From Lumbricus rubellus (taxonomy: Eukaryota; Annelida; Clitellata; Crassiclitellata; Lumbricidae), in NCBI GenBank assembly GCA_945859605.1, contig OX243827.1:29707141-29771140 (forward strand): a stretch of 64,000 nt of DNA, in the 5' to 3' direction. A model generated the notes under the pieces. That model had not been told where the DNA came from. It did no database searches and saw only the letters and a program-made list of their open reading frames with translations. Positions 36,162 through 48,300 of the stretch are shown here, piece after piece. The position numbers were made by a program, and so were the translations under genes. How positions within the stretch are numbered: position 1 is the first letter of the stretch; every line of letters begins with the position of its first letter.

Positions 36162-37163
36162 TACACGGTGATTCATAAAAAAACATTACCCTACATAAGT
36201 CAGCATAACTCTTGTCGATGATCATCAAATTTAATGAGATTTCACAATAACGAAGCTTGATGATCTAGCCAAGTGCTATATAAATTATTTCACATTCAAA
36301 GCTATAATGACGTAACGCGGATGACGAAACTAATGACGTCCCGATAATCTCGAGAAACAAGCAAGATTCCAACGTTCCTGTCAGTCACTGTGGTTGTATC
36401 ATGCAAACTTGGTCAATTTCATCTGGTATAGCCTCCTGATGAGAAATTGTTTACTGTGGCTTCACCCAGTAACAATGAGAATGTTCGCAATCACGTATCT
36501 GCCGGTACACGGAAGAGGGACGTTCCAGCAAATCGTCTTTTGCGGAATCGAACAATTTTCAGCAAAACCCTTATGGCACCTGGTCGTACGAACATATTCA
36601 TTTAACCGAACCAGGTGTTGAGGTCAATGGACAATTAGGCTATATTACAGAGATGCTCCACTAATATAAGGTCCTTTGCCAGACATAAGTGACATTGCGG
36701 AGTGAGCTTATTTCATCGTACATCATAATAGCGCTCGTGCGCACATGCAGAGCTCGATAGACCGTTGCGTAATGGAAACTGAAACTCCTGATTTCATTCC
36801 GCCTACGTTGTGGCCACCAAAGAGTCTTGATTTAAATCCAGTAGACTATTATGATATGTAGTGTCATGCAAGAAAATGTCTACAGAATGCGAATATGTGA
36901 TGTCAACGAGTTGTGTCGTCGAATTGTGGATGCATCGAACGCAATGAATCAGCGCATCATGGATGAATCGGCCAAGACATGGCGTGCACGTATTCGCGCA
37001 TGCGTATTTGCCAAAAGAGATAATTTTGAAAATAAATTTTAATTTCCAAAATGTTCAGAAATTAATCCTCTATCTTCACCTAAATTTCGTCGACATAACC
37101 CGATGTTAAGCGGAGTTACAATGAAATATGTAGGGTAAGGTTTTTTTTATGAATCACCGTGTA
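36162..37163 (+). mobile_element. Fossil mariner element
   Basis: Inverted ends TACACGGTGATTCATAAAAA and complement, with TA at each edge. Broken frames around 36540-37040 read HNSARAHMQS and PPTLWPPKSLDLNPVDY, the mariner transposase core. Many stops. In gene C intron 4. Confidence 0.78.
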
Positions 37164-38363
37164 GCATTGCCTATACATGTAGACACTTGACTTTTAACCC
37201 AAGGGGTGGTATCCTTCTGGTTTTTACGTCTTATACGTTCTCCATATCGATGGAAAAATTGACATTTTAGGTAGGCCTATCTGGAGAGGTTCATTGACTC
37301 AAATTTAGAGCCAATGGGTCTGATGATTTTCTCACACCGATCAAACGTTATGCCCGATTTGCCCGCCGTAGAGGATTAAAAAATATATTATAATTCACGT
37401 TTGTCAAATTTAATTAGTTCATGTTGTTTTACTCTGCTTCATAGTCCTCGATTTACTACAATGTTTCAGATCAAACACGTGTGTTTCAGCCAAAATTGTT
37501 ATTTTCTTCCGGTGCACAAACCGTTGCCATTATCGGAGGAAGCGTCACGTTGAGATGTTTCTTTTCGGGATTGTAAGTCTACCAAAAACTCACAATAGCC
37601 TACCTTGCAATATGCAATGCATCTGTATAATATTGCAATGCTCCATTTCAAATAGTTTAGGCCTACTACCCTATGATTGTTATTAGACACTTTTAAGGCG
37701 CCGCTAAGGAGGAAATCCGAAATCGCCACAACATAAAGCAGTCAAATGACATCTAAGCTTTTCAGTTCGGATGCAGTGTAAAATTCCCAGCCAACAGGAT
37801 TCAGTTCAAGCTTGATGACTGCACTGCACATGTTTCCACTAAAGTTGAGATCTCTCGATCCTGTGTCACTGCAAACTTGACATTGTATGTCTACTTTCAG
37901 TCCGGTGCCAAATATTTCCTGGTCAGGACCGAAGAATACTCTTTCAGTTGGAAGAAACACGTTGAAATCGTTTGATACGGAATTCACCATCAGCAACGTA
38001 ACTGCATCTGACAAAGGAAACTACATCTGCACTGGTTCAAATACGCAAGGAAGCAGCACACATGCTCTTCAGATACGAGTTGAAGGTCTGTGTTATGTAG
38101 TGCCATCGATTGATGCTCAAAGAATTAACCCTAGCAATATTGGAAATTGAAATAAATTGGAAGGGTCGAAAAATTAACTGAGTGGCTGAAGTCTCCCAAA
38201 GTCCAACCTCGACAGTCCATGTTTGCCCCAAATCAATGATTTCCTGCACAAATCGTGTGCATAGGTTTTTATTTGCACTCTGCGAACCAGATTACAATGT
38301 TTGTAGGCCTAATTGTTAGCTTGCAATTATCCAACTGCAGTTTAGTACTCTTATCAGTGTTGC

Positions 38364-38659
38364 CATGGGCGCTCGCAGAAATTTGTGCAGGAGAGGGCAA
38401 AATTCGATGATTAGTGATCACGATTGAAGTTTTTTGTAGCGTGAAGTTGACAGTGCAAATCAGGAAATTTATAACATGCACGGGTATTTTTCATATAGGT
38501 TTCTTAATATAAATGTCTCAGTTTCACTTTCTTATAATTTTTATGAATATAGTTTCTTTAGTGCAAAGAAATTGTTAACAACCAAAAAGTAGCAGTTATA
38601 AAAATAGGTTTCAACTTTCCAGGGGGGGGGGCAAGTGCCACTATGTGAGGGCGCCCATG
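38364..38659. mobile_element. Short hAT-like MITE
   Basis: Ends CATGGGCGC and GCGCCCATG; flanks AGTGTTGC and AGTGTCGA match only partly. Contains a (G)9 run. In gene C intron 6. Confidence 0.5.
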
Positions 38660-40189
38660 AGTGTCGACATAAATAAGTATTTCTTTACGAGGTGAAAACC
38701 TGAACTTGTTTCACTCCAAATATTTCAGCTGTGCCTAGATTTCTCACCGTAAAGGATGGTCCACGCGATGTCAACGTCACTGAGGGAGAGTATTTTACCT
38801 TCAACTGCAACGCCACGGCTACACCCGAGGCAACGATTGCCTGGTTTTAAAATGAACAGAAATTAGATCGTAAGTCATGCTTTGAAATGCTGGTAGAAAA
38901 GCAACTGATCTCAGAGAGTCTAACTAGCTCTTAAGTATTGTTTGACGCTTTGTCTTTCATTAAGTGTTGAAATGCATGCCATTCATTCAGGATTACAAAG
39001 ATAAAAGATAGTCACGCTAAGTTTAACTGTCTTCATTACTAGCACACAACACGGAAGGCAGAAAGAAGGAAGTGACGTAAACATAGGGTAAACTATTTAG
39101 AGTCATCTACGCTAGCGTCATCTAGAATGTGTATAATTAGTTATTCCAACATTAAGCCTATCGCCGCTTCTATTGCGGTTTTAATTATAAAAATACTTTG
39201 TAGTTTAATTAGATAATCAATTAGCCTGCCTTACAATTTTTTTTATCTATAGCTGTTTCCTTCTAGCTAACAATCCTCCCGTAAGATTTGTGTTCAGTAG
39301 CAACAATAGATCTACAAGTCTGACGATCCGAGACGTTTGTCGAGACTGCGTCGACCGAGAGAGTAAAACGGATCTGATGGTTATTCAATGCAATGCCAGC
39401 AACATTCCCGGATACGCATTTGCTCAAGGATACCTGAACGTTCTAAGTAAGTCTAGAACTTTTTGGTGAGTAGATTTGTTTATTCTTCGTTGCAGTCAAA
39501 CGGTGATTCCACCATTATAGTCCTACAGACCATTGGTATAGGGTTAGGGTCTACTGAAACCCAAGAAAACCATTGTTGGTTGCCGGAACAAATGCCAACC
39601 ACAAAAGCGGGAATTCAAGGATGTAGGCCCTAGGAGTAGGAAGTTGCTGCTAAAAACACACCGAATCCATGTCAGTGTGTAAAAACACCATAGTGCCTAA
39701 CATAATTTATTCAGGTTTTTAACATGTGAATTTAAAATTATTGATTTGCATTAGGCCCTATTTAATATCTTCTTTCCATTTTTTCTCTATCTTATGCGAG
39801 ACTCTTAACTCTCTAGGCAAAACCAATGTGACGCTTTACGGTAACGCTAACATTAAGCTTATCATGAACCTACATGAGGAACATCAGGCCCAGTTTAACT
39901 GCAGTGTCTCGTCAGACAACAGCACACCTCCACGCGTTCAATGGTTCAAAGTTTAACAATCTGTTGACCAATTAGTTCGTGGCGATCCACGTTCCTACAA
40001 ATCTCTGTTGGAACATTGATTAATTTTGTCAATCCGGATAACGGTGAAGAGAGGAGGGAATACTTAGGAGAAATTATACAAGTGTGTTGGAGACAACAAA
40101 TACAGCAGTGACTTTAAGACAGTGAGGCTTGCTTGCATACCAGGCTACTCAAGGTTAGGCTAATCATTTGCCTGCCATCTAAACAATAT

Positions 40190-40620
40190 AATTCAATGTA
40201 AATGTAAAACGGATGTAATGTTATTCTAATGCGAATGCAACAATAAATGTAAATGTGACGTGAGTGTGATGTGAGTGTATTGTATACGTGATGTAAATGT
40301 CATGTAGATCTAATGTAGGCCTAAATGTAACTGCAATGTGACCGCAATGTAAATTTTGTGCAAACGTGATATAGACGTAATGTAACTGCAATGTAAATGA
40401 ACTATAGATGCAATGTCAACACAATTAAATTTTAACGTAACGTATATATGCATTTTAAATTTGAATTTAATGCGTGGCAACGTAATATAATGTAAATGTA
40501 ATACCACTCCACTAACTCTAGTGTGTATGCAATGCGGAGTTAATGTAAATGCAATGAAAATACAAAGAAAATGCAAGAAAAATACAATACACGTTTTATG
40601 CGAATGCAATGTACATGTGA
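40190..40620. repeat. Degenerate AATGTAA repeat
   Basis: Overlapping words AATGTAAATG, GCAATGTAA and GTGATGTAA fill the intron between gene C exons 9 and 10. The same intron of gene B (27305-27520) holds a shorter version. Confidence 0.65.
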
Positions 40621-40631
40621 GTGAAATTCAG

Positions 40632-40844
40632 CACTAGATGCAATCATCACAAAAGACACAAATTCAGTTTCAGTCGCAAACGAAACACAAGCTACAACTG
40701 CATCACCATTTCGGACGCAAAGTGGCTTGATTCAAGATTACTGGATTTTGATCGTCATAGCCACAGCAGGTCTTGTTTTACTACTTCTGGTTTTCGCAGT
40801 CTGTAGAACCATCATCTTGTGCAAACGAAAGGCTCGACAGAACG
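40632..40844 (+). CDS. Gene C transmembrane exon (shortened stalk)
   Basis: Uses an acceptor attcag just upstream, giving the same phase as gene B but about 14 fewer stalk residues. Membrane span WILIVIATAGLVLLLLVFAV, then CKRKARQN and donor gtgagc. Exon itself is open. Confidence 0.68.
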
Positions 40845-41049
40845 GTGAGCCACAGAATTAAACTCCATTGAGTACTTTTGCATACAGCAATAATAATTCT
40901 TTCTTTTGTCCTCACTCGTTTGCAATCTATTAGGACTTCAGTTTTAGTCAATGGTCTCAATAGACTGAGTGAGCAGTATGAACCTGTAGTACCCCTATCT
41001 TTACATCCAACTATCAAATCCCTTTGAAAGTTCCCAAGCTTGATACAGA

Positions 41050-41230
41050 TACGGTGAGTGGCCCCTCGCTTTGGAACGGGCTCCCTTTGTGACTGCACTT
41101 GTTCCCCAGAGTCCACTCTGATTTTTTCTGCACATCTCAAAACGTTTCGCTTTTAGCCGAACTGGGGTCGGGAGCGCTTCTGAGCAGTCGCTTGGAAAGG
41201 CGCTATTTAAATCGTCGTAACAAATAAATG
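41050..41230 (+). mobile_element. CR1-like 3' end
   Basis: CTTTGGAACGGGCTCCC, GTCGGGAGCGCTTCTGAG and AGGCGCTATTTAAAT mark a CR1 C-terminus and 3' end, in a gene C intron. Confidence 0.6.
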
Positions 41231-41509
41231 AAGACACTATCATCCGGTGATAATTCAGGTTCAGTCATCCACAACCCTATAGCGAAACAAATATTTTCTA
41301 ACTTTTAATAATACAGTAGCCTATCTGGTTGGCCATCCCTTCCATTTACAGACTTGTGAAAGATTTGTCTTGTGTATATTTTTTCGATTTCTATCGAATT
41401 TGCAGACCTCGATAAGGTTAACGCTGCATGGTATAATTTCAGATCTTTACCGTTTAACTTTAGTCCAATATTTACGGTGGTTCTGGAAATCAGGTGTTAT
41501 GTAAAAGAT

Positions 41510-41600
41510 CTAAATAAATGAATAAATAAATAAATAAATGAATTAACGAATGAACGAACAAACGAAAGAATGTATGAATGAATAACTTAATGAATAAATT
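41510..41600. repeat. (AAAT/AATG)n repeat
   Basis: Imperfect AAATAAATAAATG repeats in the last intron of gene C. Confidence 0.75.
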
Positions 41601-41726
41601 AAAGAATACAAGTGTAGGCTAAGCTTACACAGGTGCCTCTTAAAATATAAGACATTTTGCTATTTCTCTCAAAGGTTGAAAATAACACTTCGAGATAACA
41701 TATTATTGGGTGACGTTCATTTCTAG

Positions 41727-42157
41727 ATGCAACAAGCAACGCACAGAACGAAGAAGGTTTCCCAACGGACTCCATTGAACCAGACTACGAGATTATTATA
41801 ATAGACGACGATTGCATGAAACCAACTCAAACTAAGCAGCCATCTCTATCGTCCGGTCGAGTTTCTAAAAGCACACAGCGTGATGTTGATCTTACTTCTA
41901 GGTCTGATGTGCATCCTGCAGTCGGAGGTCTTGCCAGTTTAGGCCTAGCAGCTGTGAAAAGTGCCATTTGCCACACTGCACGCAACGAAAGCACTGTGAC
42001 GGGAAAACGTGGTCAGGAATTGAAGGAAATTGCTGAAGTCAGTGAATCATCTGGATTGACATCCGAGTACATGGAACTGATGGAGAGAGGACAGGCGAAT
42101 CCAGCCATCTACGCCGAACTGGAACATATTAAGGAAGAACTCAGCCCTGTTCGCTAG
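41727..42157 (+). CDS. Gene C cytoplasmic tail exon with ITAM-like motif
   Basis: Acceptor ttctag at 41721-41726; stop TAG 42155-42157. Homologous to the gene B tail throughout (EPDYEI, ARNESTVTGKRG, EELSPVR). YMEL at 42068 and YAEL at 42110 are 14 residues apart; SEYMEL also fits the ITIM consensus. It stops before the RYTNF end seen in gene B. Confidence 0.75.
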
Positions 42158-42929
42158 GCCTATATCCATTTCTAAAAGTAGGCTACTGAACAGATAAAAC
42201 GAATTAAGAGCTGGTTTTTCTAAATCACGCAACAACATAGGTCTACTTAGAAGTAGGTCCTGGTCAATAGGCCTACATGTACGTGCTAAGTCTAATAAAA
42301 AGTCACCCTACCATTTGCACTATTCAGTTTAATGCGGGAACTATTTTCTGAAATCTCATTTATGTCAAATTATTCAGAGAAAATACAATTGCTTTCAATC
42401 ATTCTATTGCATCCCTTTATTCATATCTGGTTATTTAAGTAAACCCTCATCATTAAAGCAGTTTATTGCAGTATTTTGATTGGTCTTTGCTCTGTTATTA
42501 GTTAAAATATTTGCTACGACATAAAATGGCTAATTAATTTTTCATTTACTGATTCTATTTGTGGTCTCAAAATACAGAATAGCCTTTCTAGGTCGATGGT
42601 CGTTCATTAACGTCTTTAATAAAACAATTAGGGTTAGGTATACATTTTATTTTTACGACGTACTCTAAGACTAGCATGCTTCCAAATACAGTATAGGCAT
42701 TATCATGAATCATATAAAGCGAAGAGCAGCATATTTCAGAAGCCTTAGTTGTCTTAAAAGCAAAGCATCATCTACTGGACTCGTGTTCCATCTGTGTAAA
42801 CTAATTAGGTCTAAGTGTATTTGCAGCGACTATAATTATGTTCCGATATTTATCCCTATTCATATTATCGAGTAACAACTAATCGAATTATTGAATAAAA
42901 TTTATGTCCATAGATCTTCTTAGGAACGT
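42158..42929. other. Convergent spacer between genes C and D
   Basis: The two stop codons face each other across 772 bp. The spacer is AT-rich with no ORF or recognisable repeat; it must hold both 3' UTRs. AATAAA-like words occur on both strands. Confidence 0.6.
42294..42299 (+). promoter_or_regulatory. Possible poly(A) signal of gene C
   Basis: AATAAA 137 nt after the gene C stop codon. The aligned site in gene B has lost the hexamer. Weak evidence, position only. Confidence 0.35.
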
Positions 42930-43357
42930 CTAGGACAACTGCAGCTCTACGTAAGTCGAAGCTGTAGCCTGGTCTCTGTCGGTCAGCGCCATGTAGTCGC
43001 ATCCTGATTGTTGTCCAATTGGAGCAATCCCTGATTGTCCACAATAGCATTTCGTTCCAGTGCTCTCCGTTTGTGTAGCCGCATCTACAGTTACTGTAGT
43101 TGAGCGACTATCTCCACTTCCCACGCCACCAAGGATGGATGATTGAATCATTGGTTGCTGATCTTGTAACAAACTTGAATTCCCAACACCACATTCGACA
43201 GCTGACGTATAAAGGAGGTCATTATGCACAGAAGTTGTTTGTGTATTCGGAGCCGATTCCAAATTAACGTACTGATCATCAGCAATTGTATCGTACAGAG
43301 CATAAGACAACTCGGTACCGGGTGCCTCATGTCTTCCTTTGGTCTCTCTCACGGTAT
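42930..43357 (-). CDS. Gene D cytoplasmic tail with ITAM-like motif
   Basis: Acceptor gattatag just above 43357; stop at 42930-42932. The 141-residue tail is rich in Ser, Thr and Gln. A membrane-proximal tyrosine cluster reads [16 protein letters not shown] (YVN is also a Grb2-type motif). A C-terminal pair, YMAL and YVEL, at 42995-42942 has the same YxxL-x10-YxxL spacing as B and C although the rest of the tail does not align. Confidence 0.78.
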
Positions 43358-45350
43358 CTATAATCATAGTAAACAATGGCTTTCGTATTGACATAATTAT
43401 TACATTGTATTCTACATGGGAATTATATAAAGCAGGTGCATTGATGCTGAGATATGTGACGGGAGCGTTCAAAAGCCGTCATTTATCGTTTTTTACTTTT
43501 TATTCAGTTATATTCTACAGTTATTCTGCTTCAAAATACTTTTTACAGAATGAAAATATCTTGTTTCTAACTGAAAATAACTGAAATTATATTCGTTCGA
43601 TTCTGTAACTTGTAGAATCACAACAATGGAGAAAATCGAGCTCAAAGTTTCAGCACATTTGCGTCATAAAAGTCCTTAGTAACCATTGATTTAATATTCT
43701 GCAATTTTGCTGGTCAATAAATGGGTATATTTTGTATCGAATACAGCAAACGGCATCGAATTCGAGCAATCACTTTCCACATTGTGACTGAATTACAGGC
43801 AACTTCTGAATTGTAGAAGGCGAATGAATGAGTCTGTAAAATAGCATAGGATCAAACGCTTCCAAGAGTAAGCTTACTCGGCCAAGCGCGGCATAATATC
43901 GGACCCTATGAGTGTAATATTTCAAACACACAATCAACCAGGCACTACAGAATGTGGACCTTTGTCCATTTATAATCTAATTAGGAAATGTAAACATTTG
44001 CATCCGATGCAGCGTCTTACGAGTAGGCCTATTACCCTATCGGCTCCCTCAAAGAAATGTTTACCTAACAGCTTAGTCTACAGAGAAACATGAATACAAC
44101 GATCGAGACAATTGCGTCCGATAACAACTTGAACGTAGTCTGACAACTCATGCAAGTCTTTTCAATTCTTATAAGGAATTTTAATTAGGCCTGTATAGCC
44201 TACACACATAGACAATAATATTGTTCCTATTTATTATCTCGTACACACATCGCTCGAACGCGCAAACACTGCATGTAGGTAGGATAGATCAGAGCCTATT
44301 CAATCTGCATCAAGTTACCAAGAGTCAGTATTAATCAAACTTCCTAAAGATTTATATTTATGATGGGTGGCCACTGATGGGTGGGCTGTGGGTGGGTGGA
44401 TTGCCAGTTTAGTCATGTTTACCAAAGTAATTGACCGCGCCGTTGATCTCAATCTCGGTACCTCTCATTCTCCAAGCCAGCGTGAACTAGCCTACCCCCT
44501 AACGAACAATCAACCAGGCTGCCCTTATCACAATTTGAGCAGTTTACAAGACTTTCGCTATTTCCTATTTAACGATGTAAAATAATATTTTTACGAATTC
44601 TTTCCAAAGCTAACGCTAGCCGTAGGCATGAGTAAGAAAATGAGCAACAGAACATTTACGGGTAGGCGCGCATGCGCAGTATCGAAGGTCAGTCTCGTAA
44701 GCCAATTAGACTCTAAGAAAACTGGGTCGGAGGCGTGGCTTGAATAATAATCATCATCGTTGTCAAGCAAGCATTAATAATGAATGCTTAAAACTTTGAC
44801 CAAAACCTGCTTATTTAAACTGGTGAAACAGATTTTATGGACCATTCAGTACCATATTGGAGGTAAAATTTATTATGTGGTAGACACGACTACAAGAAAT
44901 AGTCCATTTGGCGTATAATAGCTCTGTCGTTCGTAGCGAATTTTAACTTTGAAAATAGCTCATTGAGCGATTAATTCAAAGCAAATTTTGACACCACATG
45001 CGGTAAAAGTCATTTTTTCAAACCTTAGCATTTGAAATCAAAATTTTTAATTGCAGATATTGAAAGTAGACATATTTTAAAATAATAATACGCCATAAAA
45101 CCATTTTTCGAATTTTTGGCATATCTTGCCTTTCCTCGCCTATATCTCTGTATCTGTGTTGACATCCGACGGGTTTCGATACCGCTTGACACATATACTA
45201 AAAATGCATTAAATCATGAAATGACATGATACATACACACACATGAACACACACATACCTACATACACACAAACATATATGCGCCTGTATAAGCCTTCAC
45301 ATACATGTACATGTATACATACACAGTACACACACACAGTACACACACAC

Positions 45351-45392
<42 letters not shown>

Positions 45393-48300
45393 ACATACAC
45401 ACATAGATGCATGCATGTGAATAATAGTTAATTATATTATAAATTAAGCGATCCCAAAATTAGCTCCAGTGTCTAACGAAATCTCATGGGTACACCAGGG
45501 CAGTAGCCATCCTCCTCCTTCCGTTTCCAAGCTTGGGACTGGCACTGCTTGTCACTATTGGTGCAACTGATAGTGACGTATAATAGCCAACACCTTTGAT
45601 TTGATTTGATGCGAATAAGCGTCGATGAAATACAATATGATAAGTTTAGTCATTGAAGACCTAAACCACTTAAATAAAAACACAAACTTGATTCTTCAGC
45701 GGACAATATGGACTGTAACAGCGTCAATGTGACTGCTGGTCACCGATAAAAGTATGGTACATAATTATGTGTTACATTAGTTTCTTCCTCGTTTTTTTTC
45801 AACATTTGATTTGTCATACGTACTGCTGTGTTTAGCTCCTTTATGGCACGTTTGTCCGAAAAATGCATAGAAGATGCCAGCCAGTACAAGAAGAATACAC
45901 GTGACTCCAACGATGACCCAAATCCACGCGTACCCGTATCCTACGTTGAATAAACATTCTAGACATCATAAACATTTACGCAAGAAAAAAGTCTCGCCAA
46001 ATTGTACCAAAGTGACCAAAGTCGTGATTACGTCCATCATAATTTGAAATAGCCTAAAGAATCATATCGACCAATTATAAATTATCAGAATATTTTCTGT
46101 CTGAAGCACTCGGCTGTTTGCATTTGGTGATATTTACAGACTATTTTACTACTTAACCGGAACTTTACTGGTTCTATGTAGCTGTTTATTACCTGGTACC
46201 ACTGGTGGTTCGTATTTTTCAACAATGAGGTTCACCGAGGCTGTAGCCTTGCTGTAGCCATTGTCTCCGGTGCACCTATATTCTCCGTGATATTTTGTCC
46301 ACTTCTGAGTACCATTCGGACTGACAGTGATGGTCAGAGCACCGTCCTTTAGAGTGACGGTTGGTGGATCGTTTTGGACTGGTTGTTCCTCACCGTTTTC
46401 CACTTTGTACCACCGGACAGTTGGATGAGTGCTTGGATCTGAAGTTGCACTGCATTCAAACTTGACTTCCTTTTCTTCATACATCTCAACATGGACATCT
46501 TGGTCGTTGACAAGAATCACCTTTGTCTTGGCTAAAAGGCATGACAAATATTACCATGTACAACAGGAGCCTAAATATCTTTAGAAACAGCAATAAGTCC
46601 CACTGCATAACATCATCTAAGCTTAATGATTGAACTCTGTGCTGGAGTTGACCAAGCCTAGAAGCATCTTAGAGCCTTACTGAAGTCTGTAAGTATTTAA
46701 TGTAAACATAATTATTCATTGTTTTCTCATGAGAAAACTAGCAGACTCAACAATCAAAAGTTATCTTGATTTTGCTATGTCAAAGGTTTTCTGTTGTCAT
46801 CTCTTAAACTTCAAGTGATGATCACTACTCACACAGCACATTTACGTATCCCGAAGAAAATGCGTATCCGTGAATGTTGCTTGCATTGCATTGAATAACC
46901 GTCAGATCCGTTTGTTTCTCTCGGTCACCGCAGTTTCGACAAACTTCTTTGATCGTCAGACTTTTCCTGTTGCCGGTGAATGCAAATCGCCTGGGAGGAT
47001 AGTTTACTAAAAAGAAGCACAAGTTCCACTTCAGGATAAAACTACAAGGAAGTTATTGTTTAACTCTGCCAAGGGGAACCTACACAGATACGTGAGTCCA
47101 CTCTGGCTCTGCATTAAAAAACCGTTTACGACTTTCCTTTTTACTGGGCTTGGGGTGGGATCACGTCCTGAATGGTGCTACATAAGTTTGATAGATAGAT
47201 AGATAGATTATATACTGCATAATTCATTACAAGAAATATTAGTACCATTTAGATTAGGCCTATAGGCCTAATAAAAATTGGCGAAATATTTACCCAGTAA
47301 TTAAATAGTCAAAGGAGTCCGCCTAACTAATAATAATAATAATAACAGTCGAAATAATAATAATATAGAAAAACCTTTTTGAAATAAATAAATAAATAAT
47401 AATATTAAATATGACAATTAATATTGCGTCGTTATACGGCCACCGTTACATGGGCGCCTAACAAAACTGAAATAAACTTAATTATTTTGTACAGGATTCC
47501 ATTGAAATTCACAAAATAATAAGACATTTCATGAGCTTCATCTGAAGTGACAAGGGATTGCCTACATTTATAAGTATATGTATATTATCGAAATAAAATA
47601 ATTAGGTAAATATGACATGAATATCTGCCCGAAAGCTGACCTCAAACTTTAACAATTCAAATGCCTAAACAGAAGCATAGATCTCCTAAACTGTGGTCAT
47701 ATAATGACCTATAAGTTTTCAACTTGTTTAAAGAGAATTTACACGTAGGCCTATTATTTTTTAAAGGTTTTCATGTCCCGATTATTTTGCTTGAAAAGAT
47801 TATGGTAGCTTACGATCTAATACTATTCCATCTTGAAGCCAGACAATCGTAGCATCTGGATTGGAATTGACGATGCAGTTGAATGTAAGCGACTCTCCTT
47901 CAGTCACGTTGGCATCATAAGGACCATCCTTTACCGTGGCAAATACAGGTATCGCTGAAAACACATCTTACTATAAATTAGTTGAACGTCAATTAAAACC
48001 AGATACATAGTATAAAAGTGCTACACGATTTGTATGGTTTGTTACACATAATAGAACAACCGTTATAATGAAATGATAAAACATTATTTTATTTATTTAG
48101 CTTTTGCAGAACGCGTCCAGCCACTGAACAGCAGCCTCATCAGCCACATGTAATGCGGTTAAACCACCCGGAAAGCGAGTTGTTTTGCAGTCATCTACGA
48201 TGTGTGACATTGTCTGGATTTCACCACAGCTACACAGTGGGTCCGAAGCCTGTCTCCATTGAACCATGTTCACAGCATCCTTGCCCAATGCCCAGTTCTA

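Larger units (their letters stand above)
34114..42157 (+). pseudogene. Gene C: L1CAM-type Ig receptor, disrupted copy
   Basis: Same exon plan as gene B: 34114-34186, 34535-34640, 35123-35490, 35980-36108, 37470-37572, 37901-38085, 38729-38869, 39267-39446, 39817 to about 40153, 40632-40844, 41727-42157. Signal peptide MEPWDQRMVLLIIYFFAS, Ig1-Ig4, membrane-proximal Ig, membrane span, tail with YMEL-x10-YAEL. Two in-frame TAA codons break it: 38848-38850 in Ig4, where B has CAA (WFQDG), and 39954-39956 in the last Ig (after RVQWFKV). Frameshifts follow at about 39992 and 40070 relative to B. Splice sites and the tail remain intact, so decay looks recent. A truncated secreted product ending in Ig4 is possible but unproven. 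Introns contain a fossil mariner, a hAT-like MITE and a CR1 3' end. Confidence 0.82.
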
